A stretch of 64,000 nt of DNA from the NCBI GenBank assembly GCA_021731045.1, contig JAKFYE010000015.1:1-64000 (forward strand). The letters are read 5' to 3'. Made by a program: the position numbers and the translations under genes. This DNA comes from Bdellovibrionales bacterium (lineage in GTDB: Bacteria; Bdellovibrionota; Bdellovibrionia; Bdellovibrionales; JAKFYE01). A model generated the notes under the pieces. That model had not been told where the DNA came from. It worked only from the letters and a program-made list of their open reading frames with translations, and did no database searches. Positions 7,611 to 14,237 of the stretch are shown here, in pieces (the stretch's first letter is position 1; each line of letters starts with the position of its first letter).

Positions 7611-7630
7611 GCTACCAAAAGTCAGTCCGT
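7611..7630. repeat. Right arm of RAYT-flanking inverted repeat
   Basis: Exact reverse complement of 7129-7148. The unit between the outer ends of the two arms is 502 bases long and contains only the RAYT remnant. Confidence 0.7.
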
Positions 7631-7767
7631 ACTTCTTAATTAAAAAGTTGATTTGATCCAAAGTTCTGAAGTACAAATCCAGAAATGAAATAAAAATTGA
7701 GAGCAAAAACGTTGAGCCTAAAAGCTTGGTCTCTAGTTTCTTTCGGACTTTTTTGTGAGGTGAGACG

Positions 7768-8070
7768 ATGAATCTAAATGAAATTTCTGAGCGACTCGGT
7801 AAGGTTAGTGACATCTACGCAGAGAAGTTTGGCATCCGTCGTGACGATGACTGGTTCGTTTTAAAAATTCAAGAGGAACTTGGGGAGCTGTCAGCTGCAT
7901 ATCTCAAGCTGACCCAGCGAGCTCGAGTTGGGCAAGACTCCCAAACAGAGCTAGATAAAAATCTTCGAGATGAAGTTGCGGATGTTGTTGCGATGACTCT
8001 GCTGTTTGCCAAACACCGTGGTATCGACGTTGAACAAGCGATCAAAGACAAATGGTTTCGGTATTTGTGA
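7768..8070 (+). CDS. MazG-like nucleotide pyrophosphohydrolase
   Basis: A 100-residue single-domain all-alpha NTP pyrophosphohydrolase of the MazG-like superfamily. The metal-binding motif is complete: EELGEL in the first half and DEVADVVAM in the second, which together form the EExxE...ExxD magnesium site. Such enzymes hydrolyse (d)NTPs to the monophosphate and PPi; the specific substrate is not predictable. GAGGTGAG lies upstream of the ATG. It is followed after four bases by a GNAT gene in the same direction. Confidence 0.82.
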   Translation: MNLNEISERLGKVSDIYAEKFGIRRDDDWFVLKIQEELGELSAAYLKLTQRARVGQDSQTELDKNLRDEVADVVAMTLLFAKHRGIDVEQAIKDKWFRYL

Positions 8071-8074
8071 GACT

Positions 8075-8617
8075 ATGATGACTTTTGCAACCGAAAGACT
8101 TCTCCTCAGAAACTATAAAACAGAAGATTGGGAACGTGTGCATATCTATGGCGCGGATCCTGATTTTTCAAAATATGAGCTTTGGGGCCCCAACACCTTA
8201 GAAGACACCCGTAAATTTGTAAGAGAGATGGTCGAGCAAGCCGAAACTCATCCACGATACAAATTTGATTTCGCAGTTTGCCTGAAAGAAAGCCGACTAT
8301 TAATTGGTGGTTGTGGGATTCGCTGTGAAAGCGAATTAAGCCGTGTTGCAAGCCTCGGTTGGGCAATCAGTCCTGAGTTTCAAAATACGGGCTACGCGAC
8401 AGAAGCAGCAAAAGCTTTGATTGAATATGGCTTTCAGAAGCTGAACCTCTATGTTATCTATGCGACATGCGATACCAGAAACGCTCCTTCGTATCGGGTA
8501 ATGGAAAAGCTCGGGATGAAAAAAGTGGGCGTCATTAAAGGCACTAAAGAAGTTAAAGGACGCATCCGAGATTCTTACCGATACGAAATATTGCCTTCAC
8601 AGGTGAAGGGGAATTAA
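8075..8617 (+). CDS. GNAT acetyltransferase, RimJ/RimL-like
   Basis: A 180-residue acetyl-CoA-dependent N-acetyltransferase of the RimJ/RimL type. It begins FATERLLLRNYKTEDW and has the acetyl-CoA binding region around SLGWAISPEFQNTGYATEAA and the typical NAPSYRVMEKLGMKKVG near the end. The start at ATG 8075 (or 8078) gives the canonical N-terminus and lies 4 bases after the MazG-like stop; the longer in-frame version would run inside that gene. Acceptor substrate unknown. Its stop TAA is immediately followed by the next ATG. Confidence 0.87.
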   Translation: MMTFATERLLLRNYKTEDWERVHIYGADPDFSKYELWGPNTLEDTRKFVREMVEQAETHPRYKFDFAVCLKESRLLIGGCGIRCESELSRVASLGWAISPEFQNTGYATEAAKALIEYGFQKLNLYVIYATCDTRNAPSYRVMEKLGMKKVGVIKGTKEVKGRIRDSYRYEILPSQVKGN

Positions 8618-9439
8618 ATGGTTATTCGTTCCCTCGGTCGCCGCACCGACCTCATTTTTGCGAAGTTCTCGGGATCGGTTATAGATAAAGGCTCCTACAC
8701 ACTCATCCAAACACCTAACAATCCGGGCTATCATTGGGGTAACTACATTGTCTTTGATCACGTTCCCCAGAAGGGTTCACTGAAAAAATGGACCGAGTTA
8801 TTCAACAGTGAGTTCGGCTATTACTCAGAACCTCATCACTATGTTTTTACCTGGGACGCCGGAACGGACAATAAGGGCGATCATCAAGAATTTTTGGACG
8901 CTAATTTTGAGCTGGATTCTGCAACGGTTCTGACATCAACGAAACTGAATCCACCTCCTCACATAAACGATCAAGTACAGGTACGAAGAATTTCTTCGGA
9001 CAAAGATTGGGCCGAAGTGATCCAGCTACAAACCATGTGTGCAGATCCAAAATTTATGAACGACTACTATGCGCAGTTTAAGCAGCAACAAATGGCCTCC
9101 TACCGCAAAATGTCCGAAGCCGGAATGGGATCGTGGTTTGGCGCATTTATAGATGACAAATTAGTTGGTGATCTTGGGATTTTCTACGAAGGCAATATTG
9201 GCCGCTACCAAAATGTTGGAACTCATCCTGATCACAGGCGACAAGGTATTTGCGGAAGTCTTGTCTATCAAACTGGATTGTTAGCTTTTGATGAGTACGG
9301 CGTGGACCATTTAGTTATGGAAGCCGACATCGACTATCACGCCGCAAAAATTTACGAATCTGTAGGATTTAAACGCATCGAGGTGAACCACTCGCTGAGC
9401 TGGTGGAAAGATAAAGCAATGGAAACAAAGGATATTTGA
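8618..9439 (+). CDS. GNAT-family acetyltransferase with N-terminal extension
   Basis: A 273-residue protein. The C-terminal half (about 98-265) is a GNAT domain with the acetyl-CoA motif VGTHPDHRRQGICGSLVY and the later HAAKIYESVGFKRIEV. The N-terminal half (about 1-95, with NNPGYHWGNYIVFDHVP) is a degenerate GNAT-like fold seen in similar two-lobed bacterial proteins. The ATG follows directly after the previous TAA, so the MazG-like, GNAT and GNAT genes and paiB form one probable operon. Substrate unknown. Confidence 0.85.
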   Translation: MVIRSLGRRTDLIFAKFSGSVIDKGSYTLIQTPNNPGYHWGNYIVFDHVPQKGSLKKWTELFNSEFGYYSEPHHYVFTWDAGTDNKGDHQEFLDANFELDSATVLTSTKLNPPPHINDQVQVRRISSDKDWAEVIQLQTMCADPKFMNDYYAQFKQQQMASYRKMSEAGMGSWFGAFIDDKLVGDLGIFYEGNIGRYQNVGTHPDHRRQGICGSLVYQTGLLAFDEYGVDHLVMEADIDYHAAKIYESVGFKRIEVNHSLSWWKDKAMETKDI

Positions 9440-9445
9440 AATAAG

Positions 9446-10072
9446 ATGTATTTACCAAAACACTTTTCTCAGGATGAAGATGTTAAAGTTAGAAAGCTGA
9501 TAGATCAAAACGGATTTGTCACGCTACTCTCTTATCCAAAAAACGAGCAGCCCTTTATCAATCACCTGCCCATTATTTTTAGCTCACAACCAAACGAAGA
9601 AGACATTCTTCTTGGACATATGGCCAAAAGAAATCCTCAGTGGATGCATTTTAAAGAAAATCCAGGTTGCACTATTATTGTTAGCGGGGGCCACACGTAC
9701 ATCACACCAAGGTGGTATAAATCTGGTAGAGATGTTCCCACATGGAATTATGCAATTGCTCATTTACACGGAAAAATTGAACTGATTGAAGGCTTTAATG
9801 AACAGGTTGAAATTTTAAAACAGCTTTCTCGTTTTTACGAAAGTCCAAGTCCAACTCCATGGGAATTTGAACTTCCTGATGATCTTCTAGATCCAAGCGC
9901 CCTGACATCCGCAATTATCTCGTTTAAGTTTCGCATCGAAAAAGTTGAAGCCAAGTTTAAACTTTCCCAAAACCGTCCCCAGGAAGATCGTGACGGCATT
10001 ATTGAAGGATTGTTAGAACGAACGGATGATATGAGTAAATCCGTAAGAGACATGATGTTAGAAAAAGAATAA
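9446..10072 (+). CDS. paiB: PaiB-type FMN-binding regulator
   Basis: A 208-residue FMN-binding split-barrel protein of the PaiB family. Diagnostic segments are the N-terminal MYLPKHFSQDE, the HLPIIF strand, HMAKRNPQW, and the DVPTWNYAIAHLHG core followed by the C-terminal IISFKFRIEKVEAKFKLSQN with the KLSQN motif. In Bacillus, PaiA is a GNAT acetyltransferase and PaiB a partner acting in repression of sporulation and protease genes. Here the gene also follows GNAT genes, six bases after the previous stop. The regulatory role in this organism is inferred from family only. Confidence 0.9.
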   Translation: MYLPKHFSQDEDVKVRKLIDQNGFVTLLSYPKNEQPFINHLPIIFSSQPNEEDILLGHMAKRNPQWMHFKENPGCTIIVSGGHTYITPRWYKSGRDVPTWNYAIAHLHGKIELIEGFNEQVEILKQLSRFYESPSPTPWEFELPDDLLDPSALTSAIISFKFRIEKVEAKFKLSQNRPQEDRDGIIEGLLERTDDMSKSVRDMMLEKE

Positions 10073-10197
10073 CACGTCTCTTGGTAAACCGAAAAATACG
10101 GGGGAGTTATAAGTGATTGCGAAAGTCGTGAAGTTAAGCAGCAAGTATAAAACAATGTGCTAACTTATAAACAAGAAACATTTGGAGATAGGTTTTA

Positions 10198-11136
10198 ATG
10201 AAACGGCACGTTTTGACATTTACACCAAGCCCAACCCTTGATTTGGGTGGTATTGTTGACCAAATAGAACCCAATGAAAAAAGCTACGTTCATGATCAAA
10301 CCAAATCCCCCGGTGGAAACGGAATCAATGCGGCACGAATATTGACACGCCTGCGAATCCCGACGATTGCAAGCGGTTTTGTCGGCGGCGGTATTGGTAC
10401 AGAAATTAAATTTTTGCTGAATGGGGAGAAAGTAAAAAATGAGTTCATACCAATTAAGGGGCACTCACGTATATGCGTCACGGTTTCCAATCGAAGCGAC
10501 CATCAGCAAACACGTTTGACTTTTCCCGGCCCTAATATTTTGCCAAATGAAAAAATGTCTTTGTTTAAGTTGCTCAAAAGTGATCACGGAATTGAGCTTC
10601 TCCTTATTGGGGGATCCTTGCCCGGTGGATTTCGAATTTCCGACGCTAAAAGAGTTATAAAAATCGCTCAGAAAAAAAACGTTCCTTGCCTTGTCGATTG
10701 TCCCGCGAAAATTTTGCGCGAACTGATTCCTGAGCGGCCTTTTTTTATCAAACCAAATCTATCAGAATTCCAAGAAACTCTTGGCTCGAACGCAAAGAGT
10801 ATTCACTCTGTTCACAAAGCCGCAAGAAAACTCTTAGATAAGATCCCTTATGTGTGCGTTTCGTCTGTTGAGGAAGGCGCCCTCTTGGTAACTAAAGACG
10901 GAGCCTACTTCGGGCGGATCCCAAGAGTGAACATTAAGTCCACGGTGGGGGCTGGTGATTCTATGGTGGGCGCCATGACCGCACAGTTTTTTCTGAAGAA
11001 CAAATTCGATCAGGATATTTTACGATGGGGACTCGCCGCAGCCGCCGCGACGTTGTCCCACCCCGGAACCGCCTTTGGAACCGCCCGAGAGATACGAAAT
11101 CTATACGATAAGACAAGGGTTGTTGCCATCCAGTAA
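10198..11136 (+). CDS. PfkB-family sugar kinase (phosphofructokinase-like)
   Basis: A 312-residue kinase of the 1-phosphofructokinase/6-phosphofructokinase-2/tagatose-6-phosphate kinase branch of the PfkB family. It starts LTFTPSPTLD, has the substrate-side SPGGNGINAAR motif near residue 38, GGSLPGG near 139, and the catalytic STVGAGDSMVGAM near 240 with the general-base Asp. The enzyme would phosphorylate a hexose phosphate with ATP in the cytoplasm. No PTS or sugar transport genes are adjacent, so the exact substrate cannot be chosen. It stands alone and ends at a good terminator. Confidence 0.87.
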   Translation: MKRHVLTFTPSPTLDLGGIVDQIEPNEKSYVHDQTKSPGGNGINAARILTRLRIPTIASGFVGGGIGTEIKFLLNGEKVKNEFIPIKGHSRICVTVSNRSDHQQTRLTFPGPNILPNEKMSLFKLLKSDHGIELLLIGGSLPGGFRISDAKRVIKIAQKKNVPCLVDCPAKILRELIPERPFFIKPNLSEFQETLGSNAKSIHSVHKAARKLLDKIPYVCVSSVEEGALLVTKDGAYFGRIPRVNIKSTVGAGDSMVGAMTAQFFLKNKFDQDILRWGLAAAAATLSHPGTAFGTAREIRNLYDKTRVVAIQ

Positions 11137-11140
11137 TTCA

Positions 11141-11176
11141 AATACACGGGCTACGGTGCCCGTGTATTCTTTTTTT
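11141..11176 (+). terminator. Strong intrinsic terminator after the sugar kinase gene
   Basis: AATACACGGG and CCCGTGTATT form a perfect 10-bp stem around an 8-base loop (11141-11168), followed by C and seven T residues. It lies five bases after the kinase stop codon. Because the stem is AT-flanked it may also serve the convergent gene at 11213. Confidence 0.88.
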
Positions 11177-11212
11177 GAAAAGTCGATAATCTGAATATTT
11201 TAGATCAAACTA

Positions 11213-11923
11213 CTAGATGTCGAAAAACTTAAATATAGCATCGCCATTTAAAGATCTAACGTTAAATAAATATTTACCTTTTGGCATTTTAGGTAGTTGG
11301 ATATCTTTGCTAAACGGATAATTTCCCGGCACACATCGGTAACCATCTGGTGTTTCAATAATAGGAAGGATCGTAACAACGTTGTTTCCTTCTTCTATAA
11401 CTCTCAACTCTTTGATCCGTGGACAATTGTTCGTGTAATGCCCGCTTATTGATAAAGTTGAGCTACCATCGGTATTTGTTTTAACCTGAGCATCCGCAAC
11501 TGGTGCATACAAATAATCATCGGCAGCAGATGTTGTAGAAGCCTTAACAGGCAATCTGCCCAGCTCAAATCCAGCTTCATTGACCACTCTATATTCGCCA
11601 GGACGAAGGATTCCCACGTTTAAAACTTTATGAAAAGGTACAACCATAAAAAGACATGCAATACCTCTATATTTATAAACCTGTTGTTTAAGAGTAATTG
11701 TCATGTCTTCTGTGCTCACGGTTGCCGATGCTGGGCCGGTACGAAAACATGTGCTCGGCAATTCACCCTCAATAACGATTTGAACATTGTCATTTCCGTC
11801 AAAGCCGAGAGGAATATAGCTTCTTGAAAGATCATAGCGAACGAGTTGAGGATTTGTGTATTGTGCGAGTGCATTTGCTGAGGCAAAAGCTGTCATTATA
11901 AATGCAAATATTAATTTTTTCAT
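11213..11923 (-). CDS. Secreted protein of unknown function
   Basis: A 236-residue protein with a clear Sec signal peptide (MKKLIFAFIMTAFASANALA, cut before QYTNP). The mature part appears to contain two similar beta-rich halves, each with a strand ending in a Pro-rich turn and a late Cys pair (CFRTG...GIACLF and NNCPRI...YRCVPG), suggesting an internal duplication with disulphides. It is probably periplasmic. I do not recognise the family. It is a single gene, convergent with the sugar kinase. Confidence 0.75.
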   Translation of the reverse strand: MKKLIFAFIMTAFASANALAQYTNPQLVRYDLSRSYIPLGFDGNDNVQIVIEGELPSTCFRTGPASATVSTEDMTITLKQQVYKYRGIACLFMVVPFHKVLNVGILRPGEYRVVNEAGFELGRLPVKASTTSAADDYLYAPVADAQVKTNTDGSSTLSISGHYTNNCPRIKELRVIEEGNNVVTILPIIETPDGYRCVPGNYPFSKDIQLPKMPKGKYLFNVRSLNGDAIFKFFDI

Positions 11924-12291
11924 TTTTATGTTCCTTGTTTGGTAAGCGTTGTTTCAGTTTTTTAGTTTTCGCATAAAGACTACGTTTAGGCTCTTTTATC
12001 TAGTATCTCTTTTTTAATTATGATTTCTCTGCATACATTCCCCCTTATCAATTGTTTGATGACATGAGAGAATACAAATCACTTGCCAATTCTCTGAAGG
12101 ACTTTAACTTCATTTGACGATAAACCCTGAGACAATTTGTCTATCCTTCACAAAATTTTGCGACATCTTATCCTCAATTTTTGAAATCCTAAAAGTTCGC
12201 CGCGGCGAGCCTAACTTCAGCACAGTTGACAGTCTCTACTATCCAGTTTTCTATTCGGATATTCTGTGGCTCTAATAATTTTTAGATAATT
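11924..12291. other. Intergenic region with one copy of a dispersed repeat
   Basis: No gene is readable in these 368 bases. The only structure I see is the palindrome-containing repeat at 12196-12214 (separate entry). Promoters for the flanking divergent genes must lie here, but none is convincing by eye. Confidence 0.4.
12196..12214 (+). repeat. Dispersed palindromic repeat, copy 1
   Basis: TTCGCCGCGGCGAGCCTAA contains the perfect 12-bp palindrome TCGCCGCGGCGA. A second copy in the same orientation is at 14012-14030 (17 of 19 identical), and weaker similarity continues for about 40 bases downstream of both (for example TATCCA). It lies in a gene-free stretch before a GNAT gene. Confidence 0.6.
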
Positions 12292-12726
12292 ATGAAAATT
12301 AAAATCGATGGCTACGAAATTAATGATGATAAATCTCAGCTCCAGCTGAGCGCTGTTCATGCACTGTTAAAAGATGCCTACTGGTGCAAAGGGATTCCTG
12401 AAAAAACGGTTGCGGTGGCCATCGAGTCTTCACTCTGTTTTGGTGTTTATAAATCTAATACTCAAGTTGGTTTTGCTCGAGTCATTACTGATGGCGCCAC
12501 CTTCGCTTGGCTTTGTGATGTCATCATTGATGAAAAACATAGGGGTCAAAATCTTTCAAAAGAGCTGATGAAAGCCATTTTGAAACATCCTAGTTTGCAG
12601 GGCTTAAGACGAATTTGCCTAGCTACAAAAGATGCGCATAAATTATACGAACAATTTGGTTTCAAAGTCACCGAGTCGCCGCAAAACTGGATGGAAATTA
12701 AAAACAACAGCATCTATTTGCAATAA
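12292..12726 (+). CDS. GNAT-family acetyltransferase
   Basis: A 144-residue single-domain acetyltransferase. The acetyl-CoA binding motif is at about residues 75-98 (LCDVIIDEKHRGQNLSKELM), preceded by VGFARVITDGATFAWL and followed by RRICLATKDAHKLYEQFGF, the usual fourth strand and last helix. Proteins of this size and sequence type resemble YesJ-like GNATs of unknown substrate. There is no obvious Shine-Dalgarno. It is flanked by intergenic DNA on both sides and is probably monocistronic. Confidence 0.82.
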   Translation: MKIKIDGYEINDDKSQLQLSAVHALLKDAYWCKGIPEKTVAVAIESSLCFGVYKSNTQVGFARVITDGATFAWLCDVIIDEKHRGQNLSKELMKAILKHPSLQGLRRICLATKDAHKLYEQFGFKVTESPQNWMEIKNNSIYLQ

Positions 12727-12877
12727 TATTGTGTCACATTAAAAGACCAGCCGCCAACTTTCAAAAGTGATTTAGGCTCTCGTGCTTTTTAAGATTCGTT
12801 TTAGCTCATGAGAAGATTTTCTGAAATATGAAGACAGATGCTTTTATCGTTCTACCGGAACTAAAAAATAAACTAGA

Positions 12878-13399
12878 TTACGTCAGTGGAGTTTCAATTT
12901 TATAAACGTAGGATTTTTTGGGTGGCGCGTAGGACACAGAAATTTCTTGCACTCCAGTATTGATGCCACCTATTTTGAGCATGGCTTTTTGAGATCGCGT
13001 GTTACCTATACCCACATGAAAATATATCGTCTTCACAAATTTTAAAGCGTAGTTCACCATTAATTTCTTAAGTATTCTATTGTAGGTGCCGCCCCAATAG
13101 TGTCTAGACAAAAATGTGTATCCGACGACGACAGATGAATTTGCTGGGGAGTATTCATAATACCGAGAGGTCCCTATAATTTTAGACGTCTTGCGATCAA
13201 TAATCGCCAAAGCGCCCTTTGAATCCATGGCTTCTTTAAAAAACATTTTAAATACTTCTATTTTATGTCGATCTGGTTGCGGGTGCACTTCCCAAATGAG
13301 GGGATCAGAAGCTGCGCTAAGTAATTCATTAAAATCATCGTGCTTGAGTGGCCTAAGTTCTAAAAGTTCACACGTTAAAATAGGTTGAAGATTAAGCAT
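12878..13399 (-). CDS. GNAT acetyltransferase, RimJ/RimL-like
   Basis: A 173-residue acetyltransferase. The N-terminus TCELLELRPLKHDDF is typical of the RimJ/RimL group, and the core is IIGTSRYYEYSPANSSVVVGYTFLSRHYWGG followed by HVGIGNTRSQKAMLKIGG. Many homologues of this size modify protein N-termini or small molecules. Its target is unknown. It is the only minus-strand gene between two plus-strand ones and is read from its own promoter, probably in 13400-13498, divergent from the SRPBCC gene. Confidence 0.83.
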   Translation of the reverse strand: MLNLQPILTCELLELRPLKHDDFNELLSAASDPLIWEVHPQPDRHKIEVFKMFFKEAMDSKGALAIIDRKTSKIIGTSRYYEYSPANSSVVVGYTFLSRHYWGGTYNRILKKLMVNYALKFVKTIYFHVGIGNTRSQKAMLKIGGINTGVQEISVSYAPPKKSYVYKIETPLT

Positions 13400-13498
13400 G
13401 CTTAATTTTTCTAAGTATTCATAGAAATTACCAGTTAAATCGTGACATTTTTTTTATCCTTGTTTGAAATGAAGTGACTCAAAGGAGAAAATTTATTT

Positions 13499-13939
13499 AT
13501 GCCAGGTACAATTCAATTACATCGAGTTTTAAGTGCGCCACCAGAAAGAGTTTTTAAGGCCTTTATCAATCCTGAAGCAATGGCTAAATGGCTTCCACCG
13601 CATGGCTTTACAGGCAAAGTTCATTCAATGGACGCTCGTGTGGGCGGCAATTACAAAATGTCGTTTACCAACTTTACAACAGGCAACAGCCATTCCTTTG
13701 GCGGCAAATATCTTGAGATAACGGAAAACAAAAAACTTAAATACGTAGATAAATTTGACGATCCTAATATGCCCGGCGAGATGCAAGTCACGATTACATT
13801 TAATAAAGTGATGTGCGGTACTGAGCTAAAGGTTATTCAAGAGGGAATTCCCGACGCGATCCCAACAGAGATGTGCTATTTAGGATGGCAGCAATCACTC
13901 ATCTTACTTGCCCAATTGGTCGAACCAGAAATTCCTTGA
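13499..13939 (+). CDS. AHSA1-type SRPBCC domain protein
   Basis: A 146-residue START/SRPBCC protein similar in type to the gene at 4693. Family features are RVLSAPPERVFKAFINPEAMAKWLPPHGF, the strand VDARVGGNYKMSF-like region, and the C-terminal GWQQSLILLAQLVEP. AAGGAG is placed upstream of the ATG. The fold offers a ligand pocket; no function is known for this subgroup. The gene is followed within three bases by a long perfect palindrome that could terminate transcription. Confidence 0.87.
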   Translation: MPGTIQLHRVLSAPPERVFKAFINPEAMAKWLPPHGFTGKVHSMDARVGGNYKMSFTNFTTGNSHSFGGKYLEITENKKLKYVDKFDDPNMPGEMQVTITFNKVMCGTELKVIQEGIPDAIPTEMCYLGWQQSLILLAQLVEPEIP

Positions 13940-13941
13940 GA

Positions 13942-14006
13942 CAAAAAGGTGCCTACCACCTTTTGTGGATGCAGCGAATCCACAAAAGGTGGTAGGCACC
14001 TTTTTG
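13942..14006. repeat. REP/BIME-type nested palindrome, copy A
   Basis: Two perfect 29-bp inverted arms (13942-13970 and 13978-14006) flank a 7-base loop. Each arm is itself a palindrome: AAAAGGTG and CACCTTTT separated by CCTAC-type bases. The outer 26 bp are identical to the element at 47381-47441. The same design with different sequence is seen at 35730-35782. This is the architecture of paired REP units. The right arm ends in CACCTTTTTG, so it may act as a bidirectional terminator. Confidence 0.8.
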
Positions 14007-14011
14007 AAAAG

Positions 14012-14030
14012 CTCGCCGCGGCGGGCCTAA
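14012..14030 (+). repeat. Dispersed palindromic repeat, copy 2
   Basis: CTCGCCGCGGCGGGCCTAA, 17 of 19 bases identical to 12196-12214 and in the same orientation. It starts five bases after the REP-type palindrome. Confidence 0.6.
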
Positions 14031-14237
14031 TCCAAGAGCAATTGGCAGTATTCAATATCCACATTTGATTTCGGGATTACGCATATCTTCCTAATTCTAT
14101 GAACGCTTAAAATGCCGACAATTAACGTCATCCTAATGGAAGTTTTTCATCGAGTTTCCGCCAAATGCTTTAGAGAGCCTCTCGCCCCATCGTCTTGTTT
14201 ACTACGAATTTGCATATTTTGAATATCAAGGTGGTTT

